A stretch of DNA of 50,767 nucleotides, taken from the NCBI GenBank assembly GCA_029243145.1, contig JAQWSQ010000054.1, positions 1 through 50,767 on the forward strand. The letters run 5' to 3'. This document shows, piece after piece, positions 9,568 through 20,677 of the stretch (positions within the stretch are counted from its first letter, which is position 1; each line of letters begins with the position of its first letter). Position numbers and translations under genes: made by a program. Source of the DNA: Planctomycetaceae bacterium (GTDB taxonomy: Bacteria; Planctomycetota; Planctomycetia; Planctomycetales; Planctomycetaceae). Below the pieces are notes generated by a model. That model was not told the DNA's origin. It was given only the letters and a program-made list of their open reading frames with translations, and ran no database searches.

Positions 9568-11025
9568 ATGAGTCGAAACGCCGCTCACCCTAATCCATCG
9601 AATCAACACCCTCATAGTTGCGAAGGGCCTTCGCGTCGTGAAGTTCTGCAATGGGGAACGCTTGGTTTGGCGGGCTTATCACTCGCCGACTACATGCGAA
9701 TGGACGCACTCGCCAGCAATGCGTCTCGGCCAATTTTAACACCTCCCGATACGTCGGTGATTTTTATCTGGCTACCTGGCGGACCTCCTCACATGGAGAC
9801 GTTCGATATGAAGCCGGAAGCTCCTTCCGATTACCGGGGAGAGTTCAGGCCCATCTCAACAACCGTTCCCGGAATGGAAGTTTGTGAGTTACTGCCGAAA
9901 CTCGCGGCGTGTGGCCACCAATACAATATTGTGCGTTCGATCTCACACAACTTTGCCGATCATGGCGGCGGACACAAACGCTTCATGACGGGGCGTATTC
10001 CCAAGACACCGGTCAACACCGTCAACGATGCTCCGGCTGTTGGTTCGATCGTGGCCAAAATGCGGGATCATTACCAAGTGGGACTTCCGAATTATGTTTC
10101 GGGGACCAACAATGGTCGTCAGGGAGTTGATACCTTTGCGATGGGTTCGGCTTATCTCGGACCGGCTTACACTCCTTTCATCATTCCCGGACATCCCAAC
10201 GAATCGAAGTTTGAAGTTCCCAACCTGAAACTTTCAGAACGAGTCGCCAATAGTATTGATGACCGTCAGGAACTCCTGAAACATCTTGATAATGTTCAGC
10301 GCAGTATTGACGGGTCCGGGGCGATGTCTGCCATGGATCAATTCGGGCAACAGGCTCTCGATTTATTGACGAGCGACAAAGCCCGAGCAGCCTTTGATCT
10401 CTCCGAAGAGCCACAAGAAGTTCGTGATCGATACGGGATGCACCCTTGGGGACAACGTGCTCTGATGGCACGACGACTTGTGGAAGCGGGCAGCAGTTTC
10501 GTAACAATGGTGATGGAAAACCCCATGATGCAGGGGGAATCCTTCCCAGAGGGAGTGCTTTATAACTGGGATTCGCACGCGGTGAATGGGCATATCTTCA
10601 ACGATGCCAAATATCGAATGCCTTTCTTTGACCGAGCAATCAGTGCCTTGATTGAAGATGTTCACGAGCGCGGTCTCAATAAAAATGTGATGGTGATTGT
10701 CACGGGAGAATTCGGACGAACCCCGCGACTCTCTACGCAAAAAGGAACCTCTTCGGGCGTGATGCAACCGGGTCGCGATCATTGGCCATCGGCCATGTCG
10801 CTGTTAATTTCGGGGGGCGGCATGAGAACTGGACAGATCATTGGTTCGACAAACTCCAAGGGAGAAAACCCCAAGGATCGTCCGCTCACACCCAATGATT
10901 TGTGGGCAACCGTTTATCGTCATTTGGGAATCGATACCGAGTTGACGTTCCCGGACTACAGTGGACGACCGATGCCCATTCTTCCTTTCGGCAATCCCAT
11001 CGAAGAGTTATTACCGGTCAGCTAA
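9568..11025 (+). CDS. DUF1501 family Tat-exported protein
   Basis: A 485-residue protein of the DUF1501 family, abundant in planctomycetes. The N terminus has a twin-arginine signal (SRREVLQWGTLGLAGLSLADY), so it is probably folded in the cytoplasm and exported by Tat. The body follows the sulfatase/alkaline-phosphatase-like fold of the family, with IWLPGGPPHMETFDMKP near residue 67 and VTGEFGRTPR near 380. In most planctomycete genomes such genes pair with a DUF1549/DUF1553 cytochrome gene; here none is adjacent, so it is an orphan. Its last eight bases overlap the 3' end of the convergent VTT gene. The biochemical function of DUF1501 is not established. Confidence 0.92.
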   Translation: MSRNAAHPNPSNQHPHSCEGPSRREVLQWGTLGLAGLSLADYMRMDALASNASRPILTPPDTSVIFIWLPGGPPHMETFDMKPEAPSDYRGEFRPISTTVPGMEVCELLPKLAACGHQYNIVRSISHNFADHGGGHKRFMTGRIPKTPVNTVNDAPAVGSIVAKMRDHYQVGLPNYVSGTNNGRQGVDTFAMGSAYLGPAYTPFIIPGHPNESKFEVPNLKLSERVANSIDDRQELLKHLDNVQRSIDGSGAMSAMDQFGQQALDLLTSDKARAAFDLSEEPQEVRDRYGMHPWGQRALMARRLVEAGSSFVTMVMENPMMQGESFPEGVLYNWDSHAVNGHIFNDAKYRMPFFDRAISALIEDVHERGLNKNVMVIVTGEFGRTPRLSTQKGTSSGVMQPGRDHWPSAMSLLISGGGMRTGQIIGSTNSKGENPKDRPLTPNDLWATVYRHLGIDTELTFPDYSGRPMPILPFGNPIEELLPVS

Positions 11026-11719
11026 GAGACTCTTCTTCAGTGGTCAAGACATCTTCAATGGAGCGAACATCGCCTTCACTGGCGGTTTGTGAGAGTCGCC
11101 CGCGAAACCACCACAACGGAATTAACGGCAACACGGCAGATCCAATAATGGCCCAGATCAACGCGGGCGTACCTTGGAACCACGCACCCACTGAAACATA
11201 GACCGCCGCGATGACAGCGTTACTCATCACAATCGCAATGGCAGCCAGCCAAAAGGGAAGCCGAGTCAGCCCCAAGAGTAAGACACTTGCCTCCGACAAC
11301 AACGGCATGGCTCGTGTCGCGATCAAGATGACAGGCCCGTATTTGAGACTCAACTGATCAAGCTGCTTGAGATCATCTGCCTTGGCCCATCGTTCTGCGA
11401 ATGGTCGTCCAATCACGCGCGACATGCCGAGACCAATTAGATGTCCGGCAGAAAGACCGCCAAAAGCGCACAGAAATGCCAAGCCCCACGGCAACACTCC
11501 TCCCGCATAAGTGGTGACGGCCGTCGAAGGAACTGGCAGCAGCAAATCGACCGTGAGCAAACCACACAAGCCCAGTGCGATTTGTGCGGCGGGAAGGCCA
11601 CTTTCTAACCAGTTGAGTAAGTGTTGCTCAAAGCCATCTCCCAGAATCACAAAAGGGATAATGGGAACCAACAATGCGGCAAGTAACCAAAGAGTGAGGC
11701 GGAGAGGAGCGGGCATCAT
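11018..11719 (-). CDS. VTT/DedA-like (SNARE-associated) membrane protein
   Basis: A 233-residue polytopic membrane protein with about five hydrophobic segments. The VTT-domain signature is visible in LLLPVPSTAVTTYAGGVLPWG (about residues 58-80) and GLSAGHLIGLGMSRVIGRPF, followed by a re-entrant-like LIATRAMPLLSEASVLLLGL. DedA/VTT proteins act as lipid scramblases or flippases in several organisms; which lipid is moved here cannot be told. It starts six bases after the rhomboid gene and is almost certainly co-transcribed with it. Its stop overlaps the convergent DUF1501 gene by eight bases. Confidence 0.8.
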   Translation of the reverse strand: MMPAPLRLTLWLLAALLVPIIPFVILGDGFEQHLLNWLESGLPAAQIALGLCGLLTVDLLLPVPSTAVTTYAGGVLPWGLAFLCAFGGLSAGHLIGLGMSRVIGRPFAERWAKADDLKQLDQLSLKYGPVILIATRAMPLLSEASVLLLGLTRLPFWLAAIAIVMSNAVIAAVYVSVGAWFQGTPALIWAIIGSAVLPLIPLWWFRGRLSQTASEGDVRSIEDVLTTEEESLS

Positions 11720-11725
11720 GGGTCG

Positions 11726-12658
11726 TTACCGCCCTCGAAAGACTCGACTGGCGCGTTCCAGAGTTTCGCGTTCTTCGTCGGACAAACTGGCTTCTCCCTC
11801 CGCTTTGATTTTTGCCAAAATGCGGTCCACTTCTTCACGAAGATCGTCATCGTTTGGCTCAAAAACCTGTAGCTCTTTTTTCCGTTTTTGATCGCGCATT
11901 TTGCGCTGCATCTTCGAGACCGGATTGGAGAGGTTTTGGAACTTCTGAAACAGTGGTGAGACTCTCCAGCCTCGCACGAAATAGAGATAACCGAAGGCCG
12001 CACCCCCGAGGTGGGCGGCATGAGCGACATGGTCGTCTAACCCGCGTCCCATGATAAAATTCACAAGCCCCAATGAATCCATGCCGACTTTGAAGGCCGC
12101 CAGCACCCAAAGTGGTATTGGGATGATGAAAAACAAGAAGACTTTGACATTGGGAAAGTGCATGGCTGTCAAGATGACAACTGCGTTGACGCCGCCTGAA
12201 GCGCCAATCGTCCCGCTCGCCGGGTATCCCATCAGTCCCATGAACACAATCTGTGCAACACCACTAAAAATAATGCCAGCCAAATAGAACGCCAAGAACT
12301 CGCGAGAGCCATAGATACCCTCGACCATGCGGCCAAACATCCACAGGAACAGCATATTGAAGACGATATGCCAGATTGCATCGTCACCTTGAACCGAGTG
12401 GCAGAATCCGTAAGTGAGTAAACGCCAAATCTGGAAGGATCCGAGATCGCTCAGGGAGAGCGAAAGCCAAGGAGTAATGCCTCCCCCGGCACCGGGTTTG
12501 GTGGTGGCCAGTTGCAAGACCCACACGATCACATTGATAATGACGATGGTCTTGATCGCCCATTGATCCGAGAATGAGGCGCGCATATTGAAACCACCGC
12601 CGCCGTCTCCGTAACGTCGGGCTTCGTCTCTCAGATAGTCGCGGTCGTCCAGTCCCAT
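11726..12658 (-). CDS. rhomboid family intramembrane serine protease
   Basis: A protein of about 310 residues with six hydrophobic helices. The catalytic Ser lies in GASGGVNAVVIL and the catalytic His in HAAHLGGAAFGYLYF, the two-residue active site of rhomboids that cleave transmembrane substrates in the bilayer. The C-terminal cytoplasmic tail (about 70 residues, with EVDRILAKIKAEGEASLSDE) matches the small helical domain found in many planctomycete and Bacteroidota rhomboids. I prefer the ATG at 12658 (protein begins MGLDDRDYLRDE), typical for this group; a GTG at 12709 would add 17 residues. Neither start has a good Shine-Dalgarno site. Forms an operon with the VTT gene. Confidence 0.9.
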   Translation of the reverse strand: MGLDDRDYLRDEARRYGDGGGGFNMRASFSDQWAIKTIVIINVIVWVLQLATTKPGAGGGITPWLSLSLSDLGSFQIWRLLTYGFCHSVQGDDAIWHIVFNMLFLWMFGRMVEGIYGSREFLAFYLAGIIFSGVAQIVFMGLMGYPASGTIGASGGVNAVVILTAMHFPNVKVFLFFIIPIPLWVLAAFKVGMDSLGLVNFIMGRGLDDHVAHAAHLGGAAFGYLYFVRGWRVSPLFQKFQNLSNPVSKMQRKMRDQKRKKELQVFEPNDDDLREEVDRILAKIKAEGEASLSDEERETLERASRVFRGR

Positions 12659-12775
12659 TCGATCCGTCCGGGAGGGAATTGATGAATGAAAAGAAATCTG
12701 CTGTATCACGTCAGGGGAACATCATAATGGCTGATTCCCCGTAATGGTCAATACTGTCTGTTTAGAGTGCCAGAA

Positions 12776-13654
12776 TCAGTTGGCGGCTGTATCGACAGTC
12801 GGCTGCGGAAGTTTTTCGACCAGTTGGCGACTTTGATCGAGAAGAGATTGCAGTTTTTCTTGTGCTGCGTGAATATCTCTACGCAATTGATCAACTTTGA
12901 TGAGGACAAGATTCCTAGCGGATTCGGAATTGGCAAGAGTTTTGACGAGCCCTTCCAAGTCTTCAGGAGGCAAGTCTTCTGCAGTGGGGAGTTTGTCGCC
13001 ACCTTTTAACTCGTCAACTCGCTCGGCAATCTGTTCATTCGAACGTGCTTGCTGAGCGGTGACGACTTCGTCCAGTTTGATCGCCTGCGTCAGACGTTCG
13101 TCGGCTGAAATCAGGGAGTTCCACTGATTCTCGTAGCGGTTATTGAATTGAGTTGGAATCCGTTGCCAGAATCGCCACGCTCCTTGCTGCCAGGTTTGAA
13201 TGTCGCCTGCGCGGGGGAACTTGTTGAACTGCATGACAGAACTGGAATCGCGAAGATCGGTGACCTGAAAAGGCCCGATGTAACGTGAGGGACCGTTTTG
13301 GGGAATGAAAAAGCCGTAGACAACAGGAGGAGCTTCGGCACTGACAACCTGTAATCCATCGCGAGTCCCCAAATCAACATTGATCATGCCGGCTTGTGGA
13401 TTACTGACGGTGACGTTCTTAGCAGCAAAGGGACGCCCGAAACTTCTCATCAACAAGGCACGGTCTGCAACCAACTGATTCAGTTCCGCTTCTTTTTTCG
13501 TAATACTCTCTTTTTTCTGCGCATTCGCCGTGGAAAGCGTATCCGCTTTAGCGAGCCAACTGTTGCGGACGTTAATTGCTTGCCCGGTCAGCATGACAGC
13601 ACCGATGACGAGAACCACCAGCACCCAAGCACAGATTTTACCAATAATATGCAT
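12776..13654 (-). CDS. membrane-anchored coiled-coil protein, unknown function
   Basis: A 292-residue protein with one N-terminal transmembrane helix (IGKICAWVLVVLVIGAVMLTG), then a coiled coil (about residues 35-65), a beta-rich middle segment (NVTVSNPQAGMINVDLGTRDGLQVV), a Trp/Arg-rich part and a second coiled coil at the C terminus (DQLRRDIHAAQEKLQSLLDQ). The topology resembles MreC-type proteins (TM, coiled coil, beta domain), but I see no clear MreC signature, so this is only an analogy. The ATG has AAGG seven bases upstream. It lies upstream of the rhomboid-VTT pair on the same strand, about 65-120 bases away. Function unknown. Confidence 0.72.
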   Translation of the reverse strand: MHIIGKICAWVLVVLVIGAVMLTGQAINVRNSWLAKADTLSTANAQKKESITKKEAELNQLVADRALLMRSFGRPFAAKNVTVSNPQAGMINVDLGTRDGLQVVSAEAPPVVYGFFIPQNGPSRYIGPFQVTDLRDSSSVMQFNKFPRAGDIQTWQQGAWRFWQRIPTQFNNRYENQWNSLISADERLTQAIKLDEVVTAQQARSNEQIAERVDELKGGDKLPTAEDLPPEDLEGLVKTLANSESARNLVLIKVDQLRRDIHAAQEKLQSLLDQSRQLVEKLPQPTVDTAAN

Positions 13655-14148
13655 TTCGGGCCTTCAACTTGGACGAATACAAAATCCCTGCTTCTGATCA
13701 TCGACAGAGACGATTCTCAGAGGACAGACTTTCCTGAATGAATTTCAGGGAACGGCGTGATCGGAATCCGACCGGAAGAGTCGTAACGACAATCACTCCA
13801 TAAGGATAATACCATCTTATGGCGTATGAATCTGTGTGGTCAAGCAGAAACAGCCGGTGAACGGCTTCTGGACAGGACGCATTCCGCAGATTCGTCACAG
13901 TCGTTACAGATTTACGCATTATGTGAAGTCTCAATCCCGCCTTGCGTTCACAGCCATGCTGGGAATCTGGCCAGTCACCGATTCTTTCCGGGAACGACAT
14001 AGAGGCATAATTTGCACAAATTGATTCGTGCAGAAGGTTTTTCCAAAGCGGCTGGAGCGTTAACATAAACCCTGAACAGTTTTTACAGTGATTGTTGTCA
14101 GCGCGTTGAAAAACTCAATTCTGCTACGTTTGACGAAGGATCCCAATT
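13655..14148. other. intergenic region, divergent promoters expected
   Basis: About 490 bases between divergent genes. I see only one short perfect inverted repeat (CCATAAG and CTTATGG near 13800), without a T run. The frames open here look like chance ORFs. No RNA gene recognised. Confidence 0.4.
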
Positions 14149-14601
14149 ATGGCGACTGTCGCCCTACCCCAATTGCCGCAGATGCCTCGTGAAAAACTCC
14201 CCAAGGGAGAAGTTCTTTGTGAGTATTGTTCGGCCAAGTGTTGCCAATATTTTGCTCTTGAGATCGACGCTCCCAAGTCGAAAGCCGACTTCGATTTTAT
14301 TCGCTGGTACATGGTTCATGGACAAGTTTCTGTGTTTGTCGAAGATGGTGTCTGGTTTTTGATGGTTCATAATCGCTGCAACCATTTACTGGAAAACAAC
14401 CTTTGCGGCATCTATGAGACCCGACCACAAATCTGCCGGGACTACTCCACAGACAATTGTGAATACGATGACGACGCTTGTTACGAAAAACTGTTCGAGA
14501 CTCCCGATCAATTGTGGGAGTACGCGGAGGCGGTCTTGCCAATGGACAAACCGAAGAAGCGGAAAATGACACAATTACCGCTGGTGACTGTCGCCAATTG
14601 A
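14149..14601 (+). CDS. YkgJ-family cysteine cluster protein
   Basis: A 150-residue cytoplasmic protein of the putative zinc- or iron-chelating family PF03692 (YkgJ). The cysteine signature is complete: CEYCSAKCC (about residues 24-32), C at about 83 in NRCNHL, then CGIYETRPQICRDYSTDNC. These residues probably bind one metal ion or cluster; the reaction is unknown for most members. AAGGA lies eight bases before the ATG, supporting the start. The next gene, hisS, starts about 155 bases downstream on the same strand with no terminator visible between them, so read-through is possible. Confidence 0.9.
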   Translation: MATVALPQLPQMPREKLPKGEVLCEYCSAKCCQYFALEIDAPKSKADFDFIRWYMVHGQVSVFVEDGVWFLMVHNRCNHLLENNLCGIYETRPQICRDYSTDNCEYDDDACYEKLFETPDQLWEYAEAVLPMDKPKKRKMTQLPLVTVAN

Positions 14602-14755
14602 CCCGTACATTCGCGGTCACGAACTCGAAGACTTCATCCGGTGTCCAACAACTCTGCCGTGAACGATGTTGGACTCTGTTTAACACGGTTGCGAGAGAGT
14701 CGTTCCGGGATGAAGAATTCTCACTCCCTCTTTTCACAGAAACGATTCATCTGCC

Positions 14756-16081
14756 GTGAGCAAAATCAAACCGCAAACCCTCAAAGGCTTTCGCGACTTC
14801 CTCCCCGAGACGATGTTGGCGCGCGAGCATCTGATGCAGACGGTGCGGGACGTTTATCGCAGTTTTGGATTCGCCCCGATTGACACGCCAGCGCTGGAAT
14901 ACACAGAGATTCTCCTGGGGAAGGGTGGCGAAGAATCGGACAAGCAGATGTTTCGCTTTACTGATCAGGGCAATCGTGATGTCTCTATGCGATTTGATTT
15001 GACCGTCCCTTTTGCTCGTTTCGCCGCTCAACACCTCAATGAATTGGGAACACCGTTCAAACGCTATCACCTGGGAACGGTCTGGCGGGCTGAGAAACCA
15101 CAGAAAGGCCGCTACCGAGAATTTGTCCAATGTGATTTTGACACCATCGGGACGAAATCCAATGCGGCCGACATTGAAACCTTGATGGTGATCCACGAAT
15201 TGATGGATCGCATCGGGTGTGGCGAATTTCAGATTCGCGTCAACAATCGCAAAGTCTTGAATGGTCTGCTCCAAAAACTGGAACTGACCGAACAAAGTGT
15301 CAGCGTGCTGCGAGCACTCGACAAACTCCCCAAGATTGGACGAGATGCCGTCCTCGCAGAGATGGAAGGACAATCCATTTCCTCTGGACAAGCTGAACAG
15401 GTTTTGGACTTTGCCGAACTGACGGGGACTCCTGCCGAACTTCTTACTCAAGTCGAACAGATGGTGAGCGGTAATGAGACGGGAGAAACGGGAATCGCAC
15501 AACTCCGCGAATTGTTTGAGGTGGCCACTTCGACCGGGCTCCCCGCGTCTCGTATCAATCTCGATCTCTCGATTGCACGCGGGCTCGACTATTACACCGG
15601 AACGATTTACGAAACATTTCTCGATGAACTTCCCGGCATAGGGTCCGTCTGTTCCGGGGGACGATATGACAATTTGGCCGAGCTGTTTACCTCTCAACCA
15701 CTTCCCGGCGTGGGAGCCAGCTTGGGTCTCGACCGGTTACTCGCCGCGATGGAAGAACTGGGCAAATTGAAACCGTCATCGACTCCCAGCCAGATTTTAG
15801 TCACCATTTTTGATCCCGCCTGGACAGCCGACTCCTTCCGAATCGCTCAACAACTTCGTCACAGCGGCCTTTCCGTGGAGGTTTACACCGATCACAAAAA
15901 GATGGGTAAACAATTCCAGTATGCGGATAAAAAGGGGATCCCCATCGTTCTCATTGCCGGCGAAGACGAACGCTCCGCGGGAACCTGGCAGGTGAAAGAG
16001 CTTTCCAGTGGCGATCAAACCCCGATCCTGGAAGCTGAGCTTGTCGACCATTTGTTGGTGCTGCTGGGAAAAACCGCTTGA
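14756..16081 (+). CDS. hisS: histidyl-tRNA synthetase
   Basis: Charges tRNA-His with histidine using ATP (class IIa synthetase, homodimer). Motif 1 is in the N-terminal GFRDFLPETMLAREHLMQ segment. Motif 2 reads TVWRAEKPQKGRYREFVQCD (about residues 108-127). The histidine-specific loop ARGLDYYTGTIYE is near 282, and motif 3 (GVGASLGLDRLL) near 322. The anticodon-binding domain follows to residue 441; the length is normal. The start is a GTG at 14756, because SKIKPQTLKGFRDFLPE is the expected N terminus. I see no T-box or leader peptide upstream. Confidence 0.97.
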   Translation: MSKIKPQTLKGFRDFLPETMLAREHLMQTVRDVYRSFGFAPIDTPALEYTEILLGKGGEESDKQMFRFTDQGNRDVSMRFDLTVPFARFAAQHLNELGTPFKRYHLGTVWRAEKPQKGRYREFVQCDFDTIGTKSNAADIETLMVIHELMDRIGCGEFQIRVNNRKVLNGLLQKLELTEQSVSVLRALDKLPKIGRDAVLAEMEGQSISSGQAEQVLDFAELTGTPAELLTQVEQMVSGNETGETGIAQLRELFEVATSTGLPASRINLDLSIARGLDYYTGTIYETFLDELPGIGSVCSGGRYDNLAELFTSQPLPGVGASLGLDRLLAAMEELGKLKPSSTPSQILVTIFDPAWTADSFRIAQQLRHSGLSVEVYTDHKKMGKQFQYADKKGIPIVLIAGEDERSAGTWQVKELSSGDQTPILEAELVDHLLVLLGKTA

Positions 16082-16146
16082 ACAGACGAACAGACTTTGC
16101 TTTAATGAGCATTGAATTGATTCTGCCTCATTGAGCGAGCCTGATT

Positions 16147-16684
16147 GTGGATCAACGACACCATCATTATGAAGCGGCCTTTGAATCGTGGCTACGCGCG
16201 ACCCGACTGCCTTATGTGATGGTGGATGAAAAACGGCGGTCACTGGTCGCGGATGGTAGTCTGAAATCGCTCGATTTCATTGTCTCTCCGCCGCAAGGTG
16301 AACGACTGCTGATCGACATCAAAGGGACGACAGTTTCCGGGGTCGGAACGCTCCACGACGGCCAAATGGAATAATTGGGCACCTGCCGCCGACCTCGATC
16401 AGATTTCCTGTTGGGAATCGTTATTTGGTGAGAACTTTCGAGGATTGTTCGTCTTTGCTTATGAGACCGATGAACCGGGTCGGTTCCCGGAACTCGCCCC
16501 TTTCTTTTCTCACCGAGAGAGGTATTATGCGTTTTATGGAGTGTGGTCGGACGATTATAGCCGCCATACCCGCATGAGGTCGCAAAGTTGGGAAACTGTC
16601 GATCTCTCCGCTCAAGATTTTCGAGAACTCCGTTTTCGTCTCGAAGACTTAATCTTGCAGCCGCCTGACGCCGCCCCCCCCTGA
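16147..16684 (+). pseudogene. HYExAFE-family protein gene, frameshifted
   Basis: Two adjoining reading frames together make one protein of about 179 residues. The first (from GTG at 16147) holds the name-giving HYEAAFE motif at about residue 7 and LLIDIKGTTVSGVG, and ends at TAA 16372-16374. The second continues in the +1 frame with KWNNWAPAADLDQ, then FRGLFVFAYETDEP, and stops at 16684. The break lies between about 16343 and 16367, so one extra base (or two missing) explains it. The family is typical of planctomycetes and looks nuclease-like (ID.KG resembles a restriction-endonuclease core), but no function is proven. It could be a true pseudogene, a sequencing error or, less likely, programmed frameshifting. 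The second part also ends in a run of eight C residues. Confidence 0.8.
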
Positions 16685-16700
16685 TGGAAAAGGTTGCCGG

Positions 16701-16940
16701 ATGAAAAATTTCGCCCTCCACGCTCGTCAATTGATGAGAGTCTCACTTGCTGTCGGAATTCTCTCCTGCGGAACCGCAGCGGTCATCGCGCAAGATGCCC
16801 CCGCAGAAGCAGACCCCGCGAGCAACGGCGTCGTGGTCACATTGGATACCAAAAGCTACGTCAAAGAGGTGATTATATTTGCGATCCTGGGAGGAGCCGC
16901 AATCTTTGCCGTCTGCCGGAGCAGTCCTCGCGGACTATAA
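16701..16940 (+). CDS. small secreted/membrane protein, 79 aa
   Basis: A 79-residue protein with an N-terminal signal peptide (about residues 10-31, ending near VIAQDAPA) and a second hydrophobic helix (VIIFAILGGAAIFAVC, about 56-71) before a short basic tail. It should therefore be a small inner-membrane protein with its middle outside. GAAAAGG upstream of the ATG supports the start. It follows the HYExAFE frame by 16 bases, so they may share a transcript. No family recognised; the clear targeting features make a real gene likely. Confidence 0.65.
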   Translation: MKNFALHARQLMRVSLAVGILSCGTAAVIAQDAPAEADPASNGVVVTLDTKSYVKEVIIFAILGGAAIFAVCRSSPRGL

Positions 16941-16944
16941 TCTT

Positions 16945-18802
<1,858 letters not shown>

Positions 18803-20485
18803 ATGTTCTTTTCTCGTGGACCTCTCAACAAGCCGTTGACGGCAGTCTGCTGCACACTGGTTGTTTTTCTGACAACCGGACTCTTCTCTTCTCTCTCTGC
18901 AAACGCGGAATCCCTCAAAGTGGCTTCCGCCACATCGGCCATCTCGACAGGAGTCGAACTGGAGCTGGATCGCAAATGGCTGGCCGCCATCGAGCATTAC
19001 AAAGATTCTTTGGAAGCGTGGCCACAAAGCGACCAACTTCGCTTTGGATTACGTCGCTCCAAGATTCACTTTTCCATTCAACGTCGTTATCTCGACAACA
19101 GTTTTGAAGCGGACATGCTCGCCTTGGAACCACAAGACGCCTTGTCGGAATGGGACGACGTTTACAACATGATCTCTGGGCGATATGTTGAACGCATCGA
19201 CGTCACTTCTTTTGTGGCACATGGAACAGAATCCCTTTACCTAGCCTTGGCCAACGACCATTTTCTGGCCCATCACCGACTCAATCGCGATGATGCATCG
19301 GTCCGTGCACTGAGGCGTTTCTTGCGAGAGCAATACTGGAATAAACCGCTCGGTTCGCAGGCTGATGGACACAATATGATGAAAGAGATCGCCACTCTTT
19401 GCCAACGTCGATTGGCGATTCCTGCGACGGCCGTAATGCTGGAATTTGTATTCGGAGGCACGAACGTCCTCGATGATTACTCGATGGTATTGACGCCTGA
19501 AAAGCTGAAAGCTCTGTATGCAAATATTGACGGAGAATTCGTCGGACTCGGCATCGAAATGAAAGCCGAAGAAGGCAAAGGGATGTTGCTCGTCAACGTC
19601 CTGCCCAATAGTCCTGCCCAACGAGGTGGTGCAAAGGCGGGTGACTTCATCGTCGGAATCAGTGGACGCGATTGCCGTCACTGGACAACCGAAGAAGCCG
19701 CCAAACTGTTGAAAGGACCGGCAGAAAGTCGCATTCAACTCACACTTGCCAATCAAGCAGGAGAAGTCCGCGGACCTCTGGCCTTCATTCGACGCCCCGT
19801 TCAAGTGAAGAGCATACCGGTTGTCAAAATGGTCGATGAAGAGCGTAAAGTGGGCTACATCAAGATGACCGCTTTTCAGAAAACGTCAGCACAAGAACTC
19901 GACGCCGCCCTTCGCGAACTCGACTCTCGTGGAATGAAATCATTGATCTGGGACCTCCGTGGGAATCCCGGAGGGTTGCTAACCGCTTCCGTAGAGGTGC
20001 TGGATCGCTTCCTCGATGAAGGTACGATTGTCTCAACACGCGGCCGACACCGTACTGAAGACTGGTCTTACTCGGCACACTCTGCCGGGACTTGGAAGAT
20101 GCCCTTGATCGTCTTAATCGATTCAAATTCAGCATCGGCCTCCGAAATTGCTGCGGGAGCGATTTTCGATCACCGTCGCGGATTACTGCTCGGACGCAAG
20201 TCGTACGGAAAATGGTCGGTACAGTCGATCTTCAACGCCGATCACTCGACCGGTATTCGATTGACAACCGCCAAGTTCTATAGTCCTCACGGAAAAAATT
20301 ACTCGAAGGTCGGCATCAAGCCGAATGTCGAAGTTGAGAAACCCGATCAGTTCACCAGCTTCTATCGTGGACCGGAAACTCTTAACGCCACCGACGACGC
20401 AGACATCGCTCGCGGAGTCGAGATTCTCCGTTCCAGCAACGAATACTGGGCCTTGACTCGCAACGATACGAGCCTCGCCCCGTGA
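18803..20485 (+). CDS. S41 family carboxy-terminal processing peptidase
   Basis: A 560-residue exported protease. A signal peptide covers about residues 10-34 (TAVCCTLVVFLTTGLFSSLSANAES). A helical, TPR-like segment follows (about 45-95), then a region resembling the S41 N-terminal domain, a PDZ domain (VLPNSPAQRGGAKAGDFIVGISG, about 265-290) and the S41 catalytic core. The nucleophile is the Ser in SNSASASEIAAGA (about 440) and the general-base Lys is in GRKSYGKWSVQ. The nearby GNPGGLL strand is also conserved. It should cut unfolded or tagged proteins at their C termini in the periplasm. Followed by a strong terminator, so probably monocistronic. Confidence 0.93.
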   Translation: MFFSRGPLNKPLTAVCCTLVVFLTTGLFSSLSANAESLKVASATSAISTGVELELDRKWLAAIEHYKDSLEAWPQSDQLRFGLRRSKIHFSIQRRYLDNSFEADMLALEPQDALSEWDDVYNMISGRYVERIDVTSFVAHGTESLYLALANDHFLAHHRLNRDDASVRALRRFLREQYWNKPLGSQADGHNMMKEIATLCQRRLAIPATAVMLEFVFGGTNVLDDYSMVLTPEKLKALYANIDGEFVGLGIEMKAEEGKGMLLVNVLPNSPAQRGGAKAGDFIVGISGRDCRHWTTEEAAKLLKGPAESRIQLTLANQAGEVRGPLAFIRRPVQVKSIPVVKMVDEERKVGYIKMTAFQKTSAQELDAALRELDSRGMKSLIWDLRGNPGGLLTASVEVLDRFLDEGTIVSTRGRHRTEDWSYSAHSAGTWKMPLIVLIDSNSASASEIAAGAIFDHRRGLLLGRKSYGKWSVQSIFNADHSTGIRLTTAKFYSPHGKNYSKVGIKPNVEVEKPDQFTSFYRGPETLNATDDADIARGVEILRSSNEYWALTRNDTSLAP

Positions 20486-20554
20486 TCCATTTCTCGGGAA
20501 AAGTCCTTGTCGGACGACTCCCGTAACGTGTGTGGCTTTTGCACGTTAATCGAG

Positions 20555-20598
20555 AACAGTCCGCCTGCAATGATGTGCCAGGCGGACTGTTTTTTTTA
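20555..20598 (+). terminator. intrinsic terminator after the S41 protease gene
   Basis: A perfect 13-bp stem: AACAGTCCGCCTG (20555-20567) with CAGGCGGACTGTT (20579-20591), followed by a run of T residues to 20597. A smaller perfect 7-bp inverted repeat (TAACGTG/CACGTTA) lies just before it at 20524-20548. Confidence 0.93.
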
Positions 20599-20677
20599 TT
20601 GAGTTATTTGGGTCAGATCACGATTTCTGACCGAGTCATGATATCGCTTCGTACCTCAGCCTCATTACGATGACAGC

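Noticed and set aside
13698..14066. 122-codon minus-strand ORF in the intergenic region
   Set aside because: No coding character, no ribosome binding site and no family; it overlaps the presumed promoter region of the neighbouring genes.
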